From the NCBI GenBank assembly GCA_019090295.1, contig JAHRWG010000010.1, positions 1 through 15,124 on the forward strand: 15,124 nt of DNA. The letters are read 5' to 3'. The notes under the pieces were generated by a model. The model was not told the origin of the DNA, searched no databases, and saw only the letters and a program-made list of their open reading frames with translations. Shown here one piece after another: positions 7,213 to 14,506 of the stretch (its first letter is position 1; each line of letters opens with the position of its first letter). This stretch comes from Cycloclasticus sp. Its GTDB lineage: Bacteria > Pseudomonadota > Gammaproteobacteria > Methylococcales > Cycloclasticaceae. Both the position numbers and the translations under genes were made by a program.

Positions 7213-8388
7213 ATGAATAATACAAAAACAGCATTAGAATTAGAGTTAGATAAAAAACCTTTTTGGAAAAAGTTAAGTCTTTTTGACGCAGCTTGGGCAG
7301 TCATCGTCGTGTTGGCTGGTTTCTATACCTATGCTAATTACGCTGCATTAATGGATGGTTATGAAATAATTATTTTGATTAGTACAGTTATCAGTCTGAT
7401 CCTATCAGGTTGGGCTTGGAAGCCTGTGAGAGTAATGGTTCTTACGGTAGCGGGGCTTAGTCTTTTTGCTATCAGCCGGTATACGACCGGATTAATGGAT
7501 GCTGAGACAGATTTCTTTTTGAGATTTTTGTTTTCAAGCCAGTCTGGCATCATGTGGATGAGTGCCTTATATGTGTTGGCAACACTGGCATACTTGGTGG
7601 CCTTTGTGGCGCGTTCAGAATTTACGGGGGCGTTGGCAACAGCTTTAACATGGTCAGCAACAACCATGGGTCTAACGGGGTTAATGGTTAGGTGGCGTGA
7701 GTCTTACTTAGTGGGTGTAGATGTAGGGCATATCCCCGTTAGTAATTTGTATGAAGTGTTTATTTTATTTTCAATTATTACCGCATTACTTTACCTGTTT
7801 TATGAGCGTAAATACCAAACAAGAGCGTTGGGCGTCTTTGTTTTATTTATTATCAGTGGGGCAGTGGCATTTTTACTGTGGTATGCCTTTGAGAGGGATG
7901 CGGCAGATATTCAGCCACTGGTGCCGGCATTAAAAAGCTACTGGATGAAAATACACGTACCAGCCAACTTCGTTGGCTATGGTGCATTTGCCTTAGCGGC
8001 AATGGTCGCTGTGGCTTACTTTGCTAGAGCTAGAGCGGAGCGTGGCCCTGCCGATGGGGTGTTGATGACCTTACCATCATTAGAGGTTTTGGATGACCTC
8101 ATGTATAAATCAATAGCGCTTGGGTTTGCCTTTTTTACACTGGCGACAGTATTAGGTGCACTTTGGGCGGCTGAGGCATGGGGCGGATATTGGTCCTGGG
8201 ACCCAAAGGAGACATGGGCATTAATTGTTTGGTTGAATTATGCAGCTTGGCTGCATATGCGCTTGACTAAAGGTTGGCGAGGAAAGCCAATGGCTGCATG
8301 GGCCATTATCGGCTTGTTTGTGACTCTATTTGCTTTCTTAGGCGTTAATATGTTTTTATCAGGTCTACACTCTTATGGTGAGTTGTGA
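7213..8388 (+). CDS. ccsB: Cytochrome c biogenesis protein, ResC/CcsA type (often named CcsB)
   Basis: A 391-residue polytopic inner-membrane protein of the haem-handling family, the catalytic partner of ResB. The signature tryptophan-rich WWD loop is WGGYWSWDPKETW at 323-335. It is flanked by H248 (KIHVPANF) and H348 (WLHMRL), which fit the two external haem-ligand histidines of this family. A further conserved stretch is VGHIPVSNLYEVF. Several hydrophobic helices are evident on both sides. AAGG at 7202-7205 lies seven bases before the ATG, and the gene begins nine bases after the resB stop. Names conflict: the same family is ResC in Bacillus, CcsA in chloroplasts and CcsB in TIGR03144. CcmC and CcmF share the WWD motif, but adjacency to ResB and the overall sequence favour System II. 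Confidence 0.95.
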   Translation: MNNTKTALELELDKKPFWKKLSLFDAAWAVIVVLAGFYTYANYAALMDGYEIIILISTVISLILSGWAWKPVRVMVLTVAGLSLFAISRYTTGLMDAETDFFLRFLFSSQSGIMWMSALYVLATLAYLVAFVARSEFTGALATALTWSATTMGLTGLMVRWRESYLVGVDVGHIPVSNLYEVFILFSIITALLYLFYERKYQTRALGVFVLFIISGAVAFLLWYAFERDAADIQPLVPALKSYWMKIHVPANFVGYGAFALAAMVAVAYFARARAERGPADGVLMTLPSLEVLDDLMYKSIALGFAFFTLATVLGALWAAEAWGGYWSWDPKETWALIVWLNYAAWLHMRLTKGWRGKPMAAWAIIGLFVTLFAFLGVNMFLSGLHSYGEL

Positions 8389-8411
8389 AGTCAGTTATTA
8401 AGGAGAACGTT

Positions 8412-9077
8412 ATGAAAAAAATATTTATTATGATTGGTTTTGTTATTGCGGTGATAGCAGGGCCTTCGGTAGCTGCCAACCAGCAATATACAGAGGGGCT
8501 AGACTACGATCTTCTAGCAACTGAGCAAGCGATGGACGATCCGAAACGCATAGAGGTTGTAGAGTTTTTTTGGTATGGCTGTCCGCACTGCTACCAATTT
8601 GAACCGGTTCTTAACGCGTGGGCTAAAAATATCGCATCAGATGTTAATTTTTACCGATTGCCTGCCGTTTTTAGTCCGCTTTGGGAGACGCATGCACGGG
8701 CTTATTTTGTGGCTGATATATTAAATGTATTGACCGATTCACATACAGGTATGTTTAAAGCGCTACATATTGATAGAAAAAAGCTTAACTCACCTGAGCA
8801 GTTGGCAGCGTTTTATACGCAATATGGTGTTGATGAAAAGCGCTTTGAAAAGACCTATCAGTCAACCAGTGTTAACGTGAAAGTTGAACGGGCAAGGCAT
8901 GTGATCAATAGTCACGGTATTAACGGTGTTCCTGCGCTAGTTGTTGCAGGGAAATACCTTATAACAACGGAGAAAGGAAAGAGTTTTGATAACATGCTGA
9001 GAATTGCCGATTACTTAATTGAAAAGGAAAGGGCATCTATTAAGCGCAGGCTTACTAATAACAATTCTGCTGAATAA
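8412..9077 (+). CDS. dsbA: Thiol:disulfide interchange protein DsbA
   Basis: A 221-residue periplasmic oxidase that introduces disulphides into exported proteins and is normally re-oxidised by DsbB. The signal peptide covers about 1-21 (KKIFIMIGFVIAVIAGPSVAA). The active site is C57-P-H-C60 in FFWYGCPHCYQFEP, with the cis-proline loop GVPALVV near residue 175 and a helical insertion between them. ATG 8412 is chosen over an in-frame GTG at 8385: AGGAGA (8401-8406) is five bases upstream of the ATG, the hydrophobic leader starts there, and the GTG would overlap the preceding stop. It lies 23 bases after the ResC-type gene and is probably in its operon. This suits the job, since apocytochrome cysteines pass through an oxidised state before reduction and haem attachment. 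Its last 23 bases overlap the convergent gene. Confidence 0.97.
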   Translation: MKKIFIMIGFVIAVIAGPSVAANQQYTEGLDYDLLATEQAMDDPKRIEVVEFFWYGCPHCYQFEPVLNAWAKNIASDVNFYRLPAVFSPLWETHARAYFVADILNVLTDSHTGMFKALHIDRKKLNSPEQLAAFYTQYGVDEKRFEKTYQSTSVNVKVERARHVINSHGINGVPALVVAGKYLITTEKGKSFDNMLRIADYLIEKERASIKRRLTNNNSAE

Positions 9078-9507
9078 AATCAGTTAACGTTTGCTGTTTC
9101 AATCGCCTTTCCTCATCAGTTAGGCGAGAGTATTGTCCTGATGAATCTTTGTATAGACGGTTACCACCCAGTTTGGTTTGAGCAAGGTTCTTTTTTGCAT
9201 TAGCACATTGTTGTTGAATAAGAGTGACGGCCTCTTGTGCTTGAGTCGCCTTGTCACGAGTTGCTTGCCTTTTTAAATTGGAGTCGGAAATGTTATCTGC
9301 ACTTTCTTGGGCGGATGGACTAGGAGGGCTATCTGGGTTAGAGCGTTTAGGCGGAGTAACAGTTACTGCCCGAGATGGAATACCTTCATGTGTAGGCCGA
9401 ATTTGCCCAAAGGATGTGACGCCCTTCAAGTCGGTCCACTCGTAAATGGTCGCCAAGCTTGGTATGGCCAAAAGAAAACACATGCAAATTATCGAAAAAC
9501 GAAACAT
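9055..9507 (-). CDS. Secreted DUF4124-domain protein
   Basis: A 150-residue protein with a signal peptide (about 1-19, FRFSIICMCFLLAIPSLA). It is followed directly by IYEWTDLKGVTSFGQIRP at 21-38, which matches the short DUF4124 pattern of a Y-x-W-x-D strand followed by GVTxF. A proline- and serine-rich linker (about 50-70) leads to a charged, probably coiled region (75-145) with two cysteines (C101, C149). Function is unknown for this family. An ATG at 9519 would add four residues, but GGAG (9517-9514) overlaps that codon and stands six bases before ATG 9507, which therefore is the better start. The 3' end overlaps dsbA by 23 bases in convergent orientation. A TTGACA promoter lies just upstream. 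Confidence 0.85.
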   Translation of the reverse strand: MFRFSIICMCFLLAIPSLATIYEWTDLKGVTSFGQIRPTHEGIPSRAVTVTPPKRSNPDSPPSPSAQESADNISDSNLKRQATRDKATQAQEAVTLIQQQCANAKKNLAQTKLGGNRLYKDSSGQYSRLTDEERRLKQQTLTDFIQQNCY

Positions 9508-9531
9508 AGCTAACTCCATTAGTTATGCTCG

Positions 9532-9560
9532 ATTTAATAGTAGCGTAGTGGGCTTGTCAA
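9532..9560 (-). promoter_or_regulatory. Candidate promoter for the DUF4124 gene
   Basis: On the minus strand a perfect TTGACA (9560-9555), a 17-base spacer and TTAAAT (9537-9532) lie about 25 bases upstream of ATG 9507. The -35 is strong and the -10 is moderate. Confidence 0.55.
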
Positions 9561-9590
9561 CTGTAAATAAATAAAGGGTGAAGAAACTTC

Positions 9591-9619
9591 TTGACCTCGG
9601 CTGATAAAATTAGTATTTT
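9591..9619 (+). promoter_or_regulatory. Candidate sigma-70 promoter of the ilv operon
   Basis: TTGACC (9591-9596), a 17-base spacer and TATTTT (9614-9619) give a good sigma-70 match 63 bases upstream of the ilvI start. Transcription would begin near 9626. It lies back to back with the divergent DUF4124 promoter. Confidence 0.65.
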
Positions 9620-9630
9620 GTCGAGTTAGA

Positions 9631-9646
9631 TTGTGCGCTTGCACAA
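9631..9646 (+). other. Small hairpin in the ilv leader
   Basis: TTGTGC and GCACAA are perfect arms around GCTT and would form near the 5' end of the ilv transcript. It is followed by A residues, not T, so it is not a terminator or attenuator in this direction. No leader peptide rich in Ile, Leu or Val codons is present between the promoter and the ilvI start. Confidence 0.4.
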
Positions 9647-9681
9647 AAAACCCATAAACAAGAGTAGATTCAGGAGTAGCT

Positions 9682-11412
9682 GTGGAGTTAAGTGGTGGTG
9701 AAATCATCATTCAGTCCTTAAAAGATGAAGGGGTGGAATTCGTATTTGGGTACCCAGGTGGGTGTGTGTTACACATATATGACGCGATTTTTAAGCAGGA
9801 CGATGTCAAGCACGTACTGGTTCGTCATGAGCAGGGTGCTACACATGCTGCTGACGGGTATGCACGATCCTCCGGTAAAACAGGTGTTGTTTTAGTAACA
9901 TCTGGACCTGGAGCAACTAATGCAGTTACTGGTATTGCCACAGCCTACATGGACTCTATTCCAATGGTTATTATTACCGGCCAAGTCCCAAGAGCAGTGA
10001 TTGGCACAGATGCCTTTCAAGAAGTCGATACCGTGGGTATTACACGCCATTGTGTAAAGCATAACTTCCTCGTAAAGGATGTTGCTGATATTGCAATAAC
10101 GATGAAAAAAGCGTTTTATTTGGCAAGCTCTGGCAGACCTGGTCCGGTCGTTGTTGATATTCCTAAAGATATTACAGACCCTAACATCAAGGTGCCTTAT
10201 GAGTACCCAGCAGAGGTAAGCTTAAGGTCATACCAGCCAGCGGTTAGTGGGGATATTGAGCAAATTATTAAGGCAGTAAAGCTTATTCAGGAAGCTAAAC
10301 GCCCAGTTATCTATAGTGGTGGTGGCGTGGTATTAGGCGAGGCAAGTGAAGAGCTTAAAACACTTGGCCATACATTGAAGTTCCCTGTTACTCAAACGTT
10401 AATGGGCTTAGGTGCTTTTCCTGGAACAGACCCCCAGTTTATTGGAATGCTAGGCATGCATGGCAGTTATGAAGCCAATATGGCTATGCATGACAGCGAT
10501 TTAATTATTGCCATAGGCGCTCGTTTTGATGACCGTGTCACTGGAAAAATAGCTGACTTCTGTCCGCACGCCAAAATTATTCATATTGATGTAGACCCCG
10601 CGTCTATATCAAAAACAATTACGGTTGATGTGCCGATTGTGGGACAAGTTAAACCAGTTATCTTGGATATGCTGGCGCAAATTGAAAGTTCAGGTGAAAC
10701 GTTTAGCCGTGAACGGATAGGTGCTTGGTGGGATCAAATTGATCAATGGCGTAGGACTGATTGCCTTGCATATGATCAAGATAGTGGCACTATTAAGCCT
10801 CAATACGTCATTGAGCAGCTTTATAAGGTAACAAAAGGCGATGCATTTGTTACTTCAGATGTTGGTCAACATCAAATGTTTGCTGCTCAATTTTACCCGT
10901 TTGATAAGCCACGTAGATGGATCAACTCAGGTGGTTTAGGTACAATGGGGTTTGGTTTACCTGCAGCCATGGGTGTTAAATTAGCACAACCAAATTCAGA
11001 TGTAGCATGCGTAACGGGCGAAGGCAGTATCCAAATGTGCTTGCAAGAGCTATCAACGATGTTGCAGTACAGTACACCTGTCAAAATTATCAATCTAAAT
11101 AATGGTTATTTAGGTATGGTTCGGCAATGGCAGGAGTTTACCTACCAAAGCCGCTACTCAAGCTCGTATTTAGAAGCGCTACCAGATTTTAGTAAACTGG
11201 CAGAGGCATATGGGCATGTGGGTATGCAAATTACCAAGAAAGAAGATGTTGAACCGGCATTAAGAGAAGCCTTTGCAATGAAAGACCGAACAGTATTTTT
11301 AGACTTTATCACCGACCGAACAGAAAATGTCTATCCGATGATACAGGCAGGTAAAGCCCATAATGATATGGTGATGGCACCTAACTCAAAATACAAAAGG
11401 GATTTAGCATGA
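9682..11412 (+). CDS. ilvI: Acetolactate synthase large (catalytic) subunit
   Basis: A 576-residue thiamine-diphosphate enzyme that condenses two pyruvates to acetolactate, or pyruvate with 2-ketobutyrate, as the first common step to valine, leucine and isoleucine (E. coli IlvI is 574). The N-terminal domain has GYPGGCVLHIYDAIF and the catalytic glutamate E50 in VRHEQGATHAADGYAR. The central domain has IGARFDDRVTGKI near residue 280. The cofactor motif is GEGSIQM with E447, then NLNNGYLGMVRQWQ. GEG instead of GDG is normal in many gammaproteobacterial IlvI-type proteins. The start is GTG 9682, five bases after AGGAG (9672-9676). It overlaps ilvH by four bases (ATGA), so the two subunits are probably made by coupled translation. 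Expected feedback inhibition by valine would act through IlvH. Confidence 0.97.
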   Translation: MELSGGEIIIQSLKDEGVEFVFGYPGGCVLHIYDAIFKQDDVKHVLVRHEQGATHAADGYARSSGKTGVVLVTSGPGATNAVTGIATAYMDSIPMVIITGQVPRAVIGTDAFQEVDTVGITRHCVKHNFLVKDVADIAITMKKAFYLASSGRPGPVVVDIPKDITDPNIKVPYEYPAEVSLRSYQPAVSGDIEQIIKAVKLIQEAKRPVIYSGGGVVLGEASEELKTLGHTLKFPVTQTLMGLGAFPGTDPQFIGMLGMHGSYEANMAMHDSDLIIAIGARFDDRVTGKIADFCPHAKIIHIDVDPASISKTITVDVPIVGQVKPVILDMLAQIESSGETFSRERIGAWWDQIDQWRRTDCLAYDQDSGTIKPQYVIEQLYKVTKGDAFVTSDVGQHQMFAAQFYPFDKPRRWINSGGLGTMGFGLPAAMGVKLAQPNSDVACVTGEGSIQMCLQELSTMLQYSTPVKIINLNNGYLGMVRQWQEFTYQSRYSSSYLEALPDFSKLAEAYGHVGMQITKKEDVEPALREAFAMKDRTVFLDFITDRTENVYPMIQAGKAHNDMVMAPNSKYKRDLA

Positions 11413-11903
11413 GCCGGCAGCATATTATTTCGATCTTACTAGAAAATGAAGCGGGTGCGCTGTCCCGTGTCGCCGGTCTTTTTTCAGCCAGAGCCTATAA
11501 TATTGAGTCATTAACCGTGGCGCCGACGCTCGATGCAACGTTATCTCGTTTAACATTGGTGACGGTTGGTAGTGAGGAAACGGTAGATCAAATTAAAAAA
11601 CAATTGGACAAGTTGGTTGATGTCGTTAAATTAATCGACCTTTCCGAGTCATTTTCATTGGAACGTGAGTTAGTCCTCATTAAAGTGAAAAAGACAGAGG
11701 CGCTAGTTCAAAAGGTTGAAAGCTTAGGCACAGATGCTTTGGTGAGTATCACCGATGAAACAGATGATTATTTAATCATCGAATTATCCGGCGAAAAAGC
11801 ATGGTTGGATGACTTTTTATTAGCGGTCGAGAGTGACGTTATAGAGGTGGTAAGAACAGGCGTTATAGGCCTTTCACGTGGTGAAAGAGCGTTAACGTTG
11901 TAG
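11409..11903 (+). CDS. ilvH: Acetolactate synthase small (regulatory) subunit
   Basis: A 164-residue regulatory partner of the large subunit (E. coli IlvH 163; also called ilvN). The N-terminal ACT domain (about 4-78) reads ISILLENEAGALSRVAGLFSARAYNIESLTVAPT, the usual effector-binding helix and strand that sense valine. A second, C-terminal ACT-like domain follows at about 85-160. The ATG overlaps the ilvI stop as ATGA, giving one-to-one coupled production. The gene ends 54 bases before ilvC. Confidence 0.97.
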   Translation: MSRQHIISILLENEAGALSRVAGLFSARAYNIESLTVAPTLDATLSRLTLVTVGSEETVDQIKKQLDKLVDVVKLIDLSESFSLERELVLIKVKKTEALVQKVESLGTDALVSITDETDDYLIIELSGEKAWLDDFLLAVESDVIEVVRTGVIGLSRGERALTL

Positions 11904-11918
11904 TTTGCGGTTTTAAAA

Positions 11919-12974
<1,056 letters not shown>

Positions 12975-12988
12975 TATTTTTTGACTGT

Positions 12989-13005
12989 TTGAGCAAATTG
13001 CTCAA
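12989..13005. repeat. Perfect 17-base palindrome after ilvC
   Basis: TTGAGCAA and TTGCTCAA are perfect inverted arms about a single central A, 15 bases past the ilvC stop and 31 bases before the terminator stem. Such symmetry fits a dimeric repressor site better than an RNA hairpin, because a loop of one base cannot form without opening the inner pairs. A TTGACT lies at 12981-12986, but a good -10 at the right distance is lacking. Confidence 0.5.
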
Positions 13006-13035
13006 TAGGAGCTTAAAGATAAAAGTTTGTTTTAG

Positions 13036-13063
13036 AAACGGCCGTTTTAACGGCCGTTTTTTT
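13036..13063 (+). terminator. Strong intrinsic terminator of the ilv operon
   Basis: AAACGGCCG (13036-13044) pairs perfectly with CGGCCGTTT (13051-13059) around TTTTAA and runs into seven T residues. It closes ilvIHC and isolates pssA. Confidence 0.93.
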
Positions 13064-13092
13064 GTCATAACAAATAACGGCTGAGTTATACT
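13062..13092 (+). promoter_or_regulatory. Weak candidate promoter for pssA
   Basis: TATACT at 13087-13092 is a good -10 hexamer. TTGTCA at 13062-13067 is the best upstream hexamer but the spacer is 19 bases. The location, right after the terminator and 27 bases before the pssA start, is suitable. Confidence 0.35.
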
Positions 13093-13119
13093 AAAACTTT
13101 ATTGATGAGAGTGCGTTGA

Positions 13120-13872
13120 ATGGAGCCACAGAAAAAACCTCGGTCACGTGGAATTTACCTTTTACCTAACCTACTAACAACCAGCGCCTTATTTGCAGGT
13201 TTTTATGCCATAACAGGAGCCGTGAACGGGCATTATGAAGTGGCTGTTTTGGCGGTATTTGTTGCCATGATTTTAGACGGTTTAGATGGGCGTGTTGCAC
13301 GAATGACAAACACCCAAAGTGAATTTGGGGCACAGTATGATAGCTTGGCCGACCTTATTTCATTTGGCCTTGCACCTGCATTACTGGCCTACTCTTGGGG
13401 GTTGTCATCATTAGGAAAACTAGGCTGGATAGCTGCGTTTGTCTATGCCACTTGTGGTGCGCTTAGACTGGCTCGTTTTAACGTAGAGCATGCAGTTGCC
13501 GACAAACGTTATTTTCAAGGCTTACCTAGTCCAGCGGCGGCGGCCTTACTGGTTGGTCTTATTTGGGTATTGGTAGATAACGATATTTCTGGACAAGTCG
13601 CCACGTATGCATTGCTTATCTTCACTTTAATATCGGGTTTGTTGATGGTCAGTAATATCCGCTATCACAGCTTTAAAGAGTTGAATTTTAGTGGCAAAGT
13701 ACCCTTTGTCGTTGCGGTGATTATCATGTTGGTGCTGGCGGTTATTTATATGGCTCCACCACTGGTTCTATTCATGATATTCCTTGTGTACACAGTGTCT
13801 GGTTTGGTGTTAACCGCGCGGCTCATCAAACGCAGTAAACGAGATAAAAAACCAGAGGTAGACGCTCATTAA
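13120..13872 (+). CDS. pssA: CDP-diacylglycerol-serine O-phosphatidyltransferase
   Basis: A 250-residue integral membrane enzyme that transfers phosphatidyl from CDP-diacylglycerol to serine, the committed step toward phosphatidylethanolamine. The complete CDP-alcohol phosphotransferase motif is present: D53, D56-G57, A60-R61, G70, D74 and D78 with canonical spacing. The preceding YLLPNLLTTSALFAGFYAI segment and several further hydrophobic helices to about residue 235 match the small membrane-embedded (Bacillus-type, class II) enzyme. It is not the phospholipase-D-like enzyme that E. coli uses. A basic tail (RLIKRSKRDKK) ends the protein. The Shine-Dalgarno is weak; a four-codon in-frame reading (ATG 13105 to TGA 13117-13119) abuts the ATG. 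Adjacency to ilvC is common in gammaproteobacteria. The stop overlaps the proposed start of the next gene. Confidence 0.96.
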   Translation: MEPQKKPRSRGIYLLPNLLTTSALFAGFYAITGAVNGHYEVAVLAVFVAMILDGLDGRVARMTNTQSEFGAQYDSLADLISFGLAPALLAYSWGLSSLGKLGWIAAFVYATCGALRLARFNVEHAVADKRYFQGLPSPAAAALLVGLIWVLVDNDISGQVATYALLIFTLISGLLMVSNIRYHSFKELNFSGKVPFVVAVIIMLVLAVIYMAPPLVLFMIFLVYTVSGLVLTARLIKRSKRDKKPEVDAH

Positions 13873-14506
13873 GCCAGCCTTAAAGCAGCACTATTTGACG
13901 GCCATGGGAATTCAAATATGGCAAGAAAGAGTGACGCGACAAAATGACTCGGCTGAGAGAGGCAACCCTCCAGCCGATCAAGAACCCCTTAACCATTCTG
14001 AAACAAAAGCGAATATTTGTTCCTTCTGTGACAGTAGGCACCAAGGGTTTCAGCAAGACATGGCGAGCAGACATGCTCCAGTAGAATGGCTCGTTGTTGT
14101 TGATGACGTAGCCGATAACGCGAACTCAAAAGAACTAACGCTTAAAGAGCAATCAAATCAGTTAATGAGAGGGGTGTTGCAAGCAGCAAACGTTGGTAAG
14201 ACGGCAATGGTTTTGCCTGTTGCTGCAAGTCAGCTGAAAACAGCTCAAAGCTGCTGTCGGCAAAGCTTGCTTGACGACATCAGCACGATACAACCTACGC
14301 TGGTATTAATGTTTGGTGAAAATGTTTCAACTAGCCTGTTAGTAAAAACAAAACCCACTGGGAAAGAGGGGGCTTTAACTCAATCAATGGATGGCTTGAC
14401 CTGCCCTGTTATTGTCACGTGTGACTTAAGTGAGCTACTTGAAAATCCGCTGCTGAAAAAAAAGGTATGGACTGATATACAGTTAGCACTTAGCCTAAAA
14501 AACTAA
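13868..14506 (+). CDS. holD: HolD-like protein: divergent DNA polymerase III psi subunit with a uracil-glycosylase-like body
   Basis: The proposed product has 212 residues. Psi bridges the chi subunit, and so SSB, to the clamp loader. The N-terminus HYLTAMGIQIW (8-18) aligns with E. coli psi WQLQQLGITQW (7-17). The C-terminal DLSELLENPLLKKKVW aligns with DLRANPTARAALW. The gene directly precedes rimI, as in E. coli. At 212 residues it is much longer than E. coli psi (137), mainly through a polar linker at about 20-48 and a CSFC motif (C51, C54). The middle (EWLVVVDDV, LMRGVLQAANVG, IQPTLVLMFGENV, PVIVTCDL) follows the order of family-4 uracil-DNA glycosylases, but the GEAPG and HP catalytic motifs are missing, so glycosylase activity is unlikely. 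The start is uncertain: TTG 13895 or ATG 13904 would cut into the conserved helix, while ATT 13868 restores it and has AGAGG at 13854-13858. Function is inferred from short motifs and synteny. Confidence 0.65.
   Translation: MKPALKQHYLTAMGIQIWQERVTRQNDSAERGNPPADQEPLNHSETKANICSFCDSRHQGFQQDMASRHAPVEWLVVVDDVADNANSKELTLKEQSNQLMRGVLQAANVGKTAMVLPVAASQLKTAQSCCRQSLLDDISTIQPTLVLMFGENVSTSLLVKTKPTGKEGALTQSMDGLTCPVIVTCDLSELLENPLLKKKVWTDIQLALSLKN

Noticed and set aside
7751..7933. Sixty-codon plus-strand frame inside the ResC-type gene
   Set aside because: It lies in an alternative frame of a well-conserved membrane protein and resembles no family.
8385..8411. GTG start for DsbA that overlaps the ResC-type stop
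   Set aside because: ATG 8412 has AGGAGA at ideal spacing and directly begins a normal signal peptide.
9251..9513. Two plus-strand open frames opposite the DUF4124 gene
   Set aside because: They are antisense shadows with no ribosome binding site; the minus-strand frame has a signal peptide, a domain match and a promoter.
9508..9519. Upstream ATG for the DUF4124 protein
   Set aside because: The GGAG ribosome binding site for ATG 9507 overlaps this codon, and no separate site serves it.
9631..9650. Leader hairpin read as an ilv attenuator terminator
   Set aside because: It is followed by A residues on the coding strand, so it cannot be an intrinsic terminator in that direction.
11017..11025. 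GEG instead of GDG in the thiamine-diphosphate motif of IlvI, as a possible inactive enzyme
   Set aside because: GEGSIQM is common in gammaproteobacterial IlvI-type proteins such as those of Pseudomonas, and the rest of the active site is intact.
13105..13119. Four-codon reading (MRVR) ending directly at the pssA ATG, as a regulatory upstream frame
   Set aside because: It is so short that it is expected by chance, and it has no ribosome binding site of its own.
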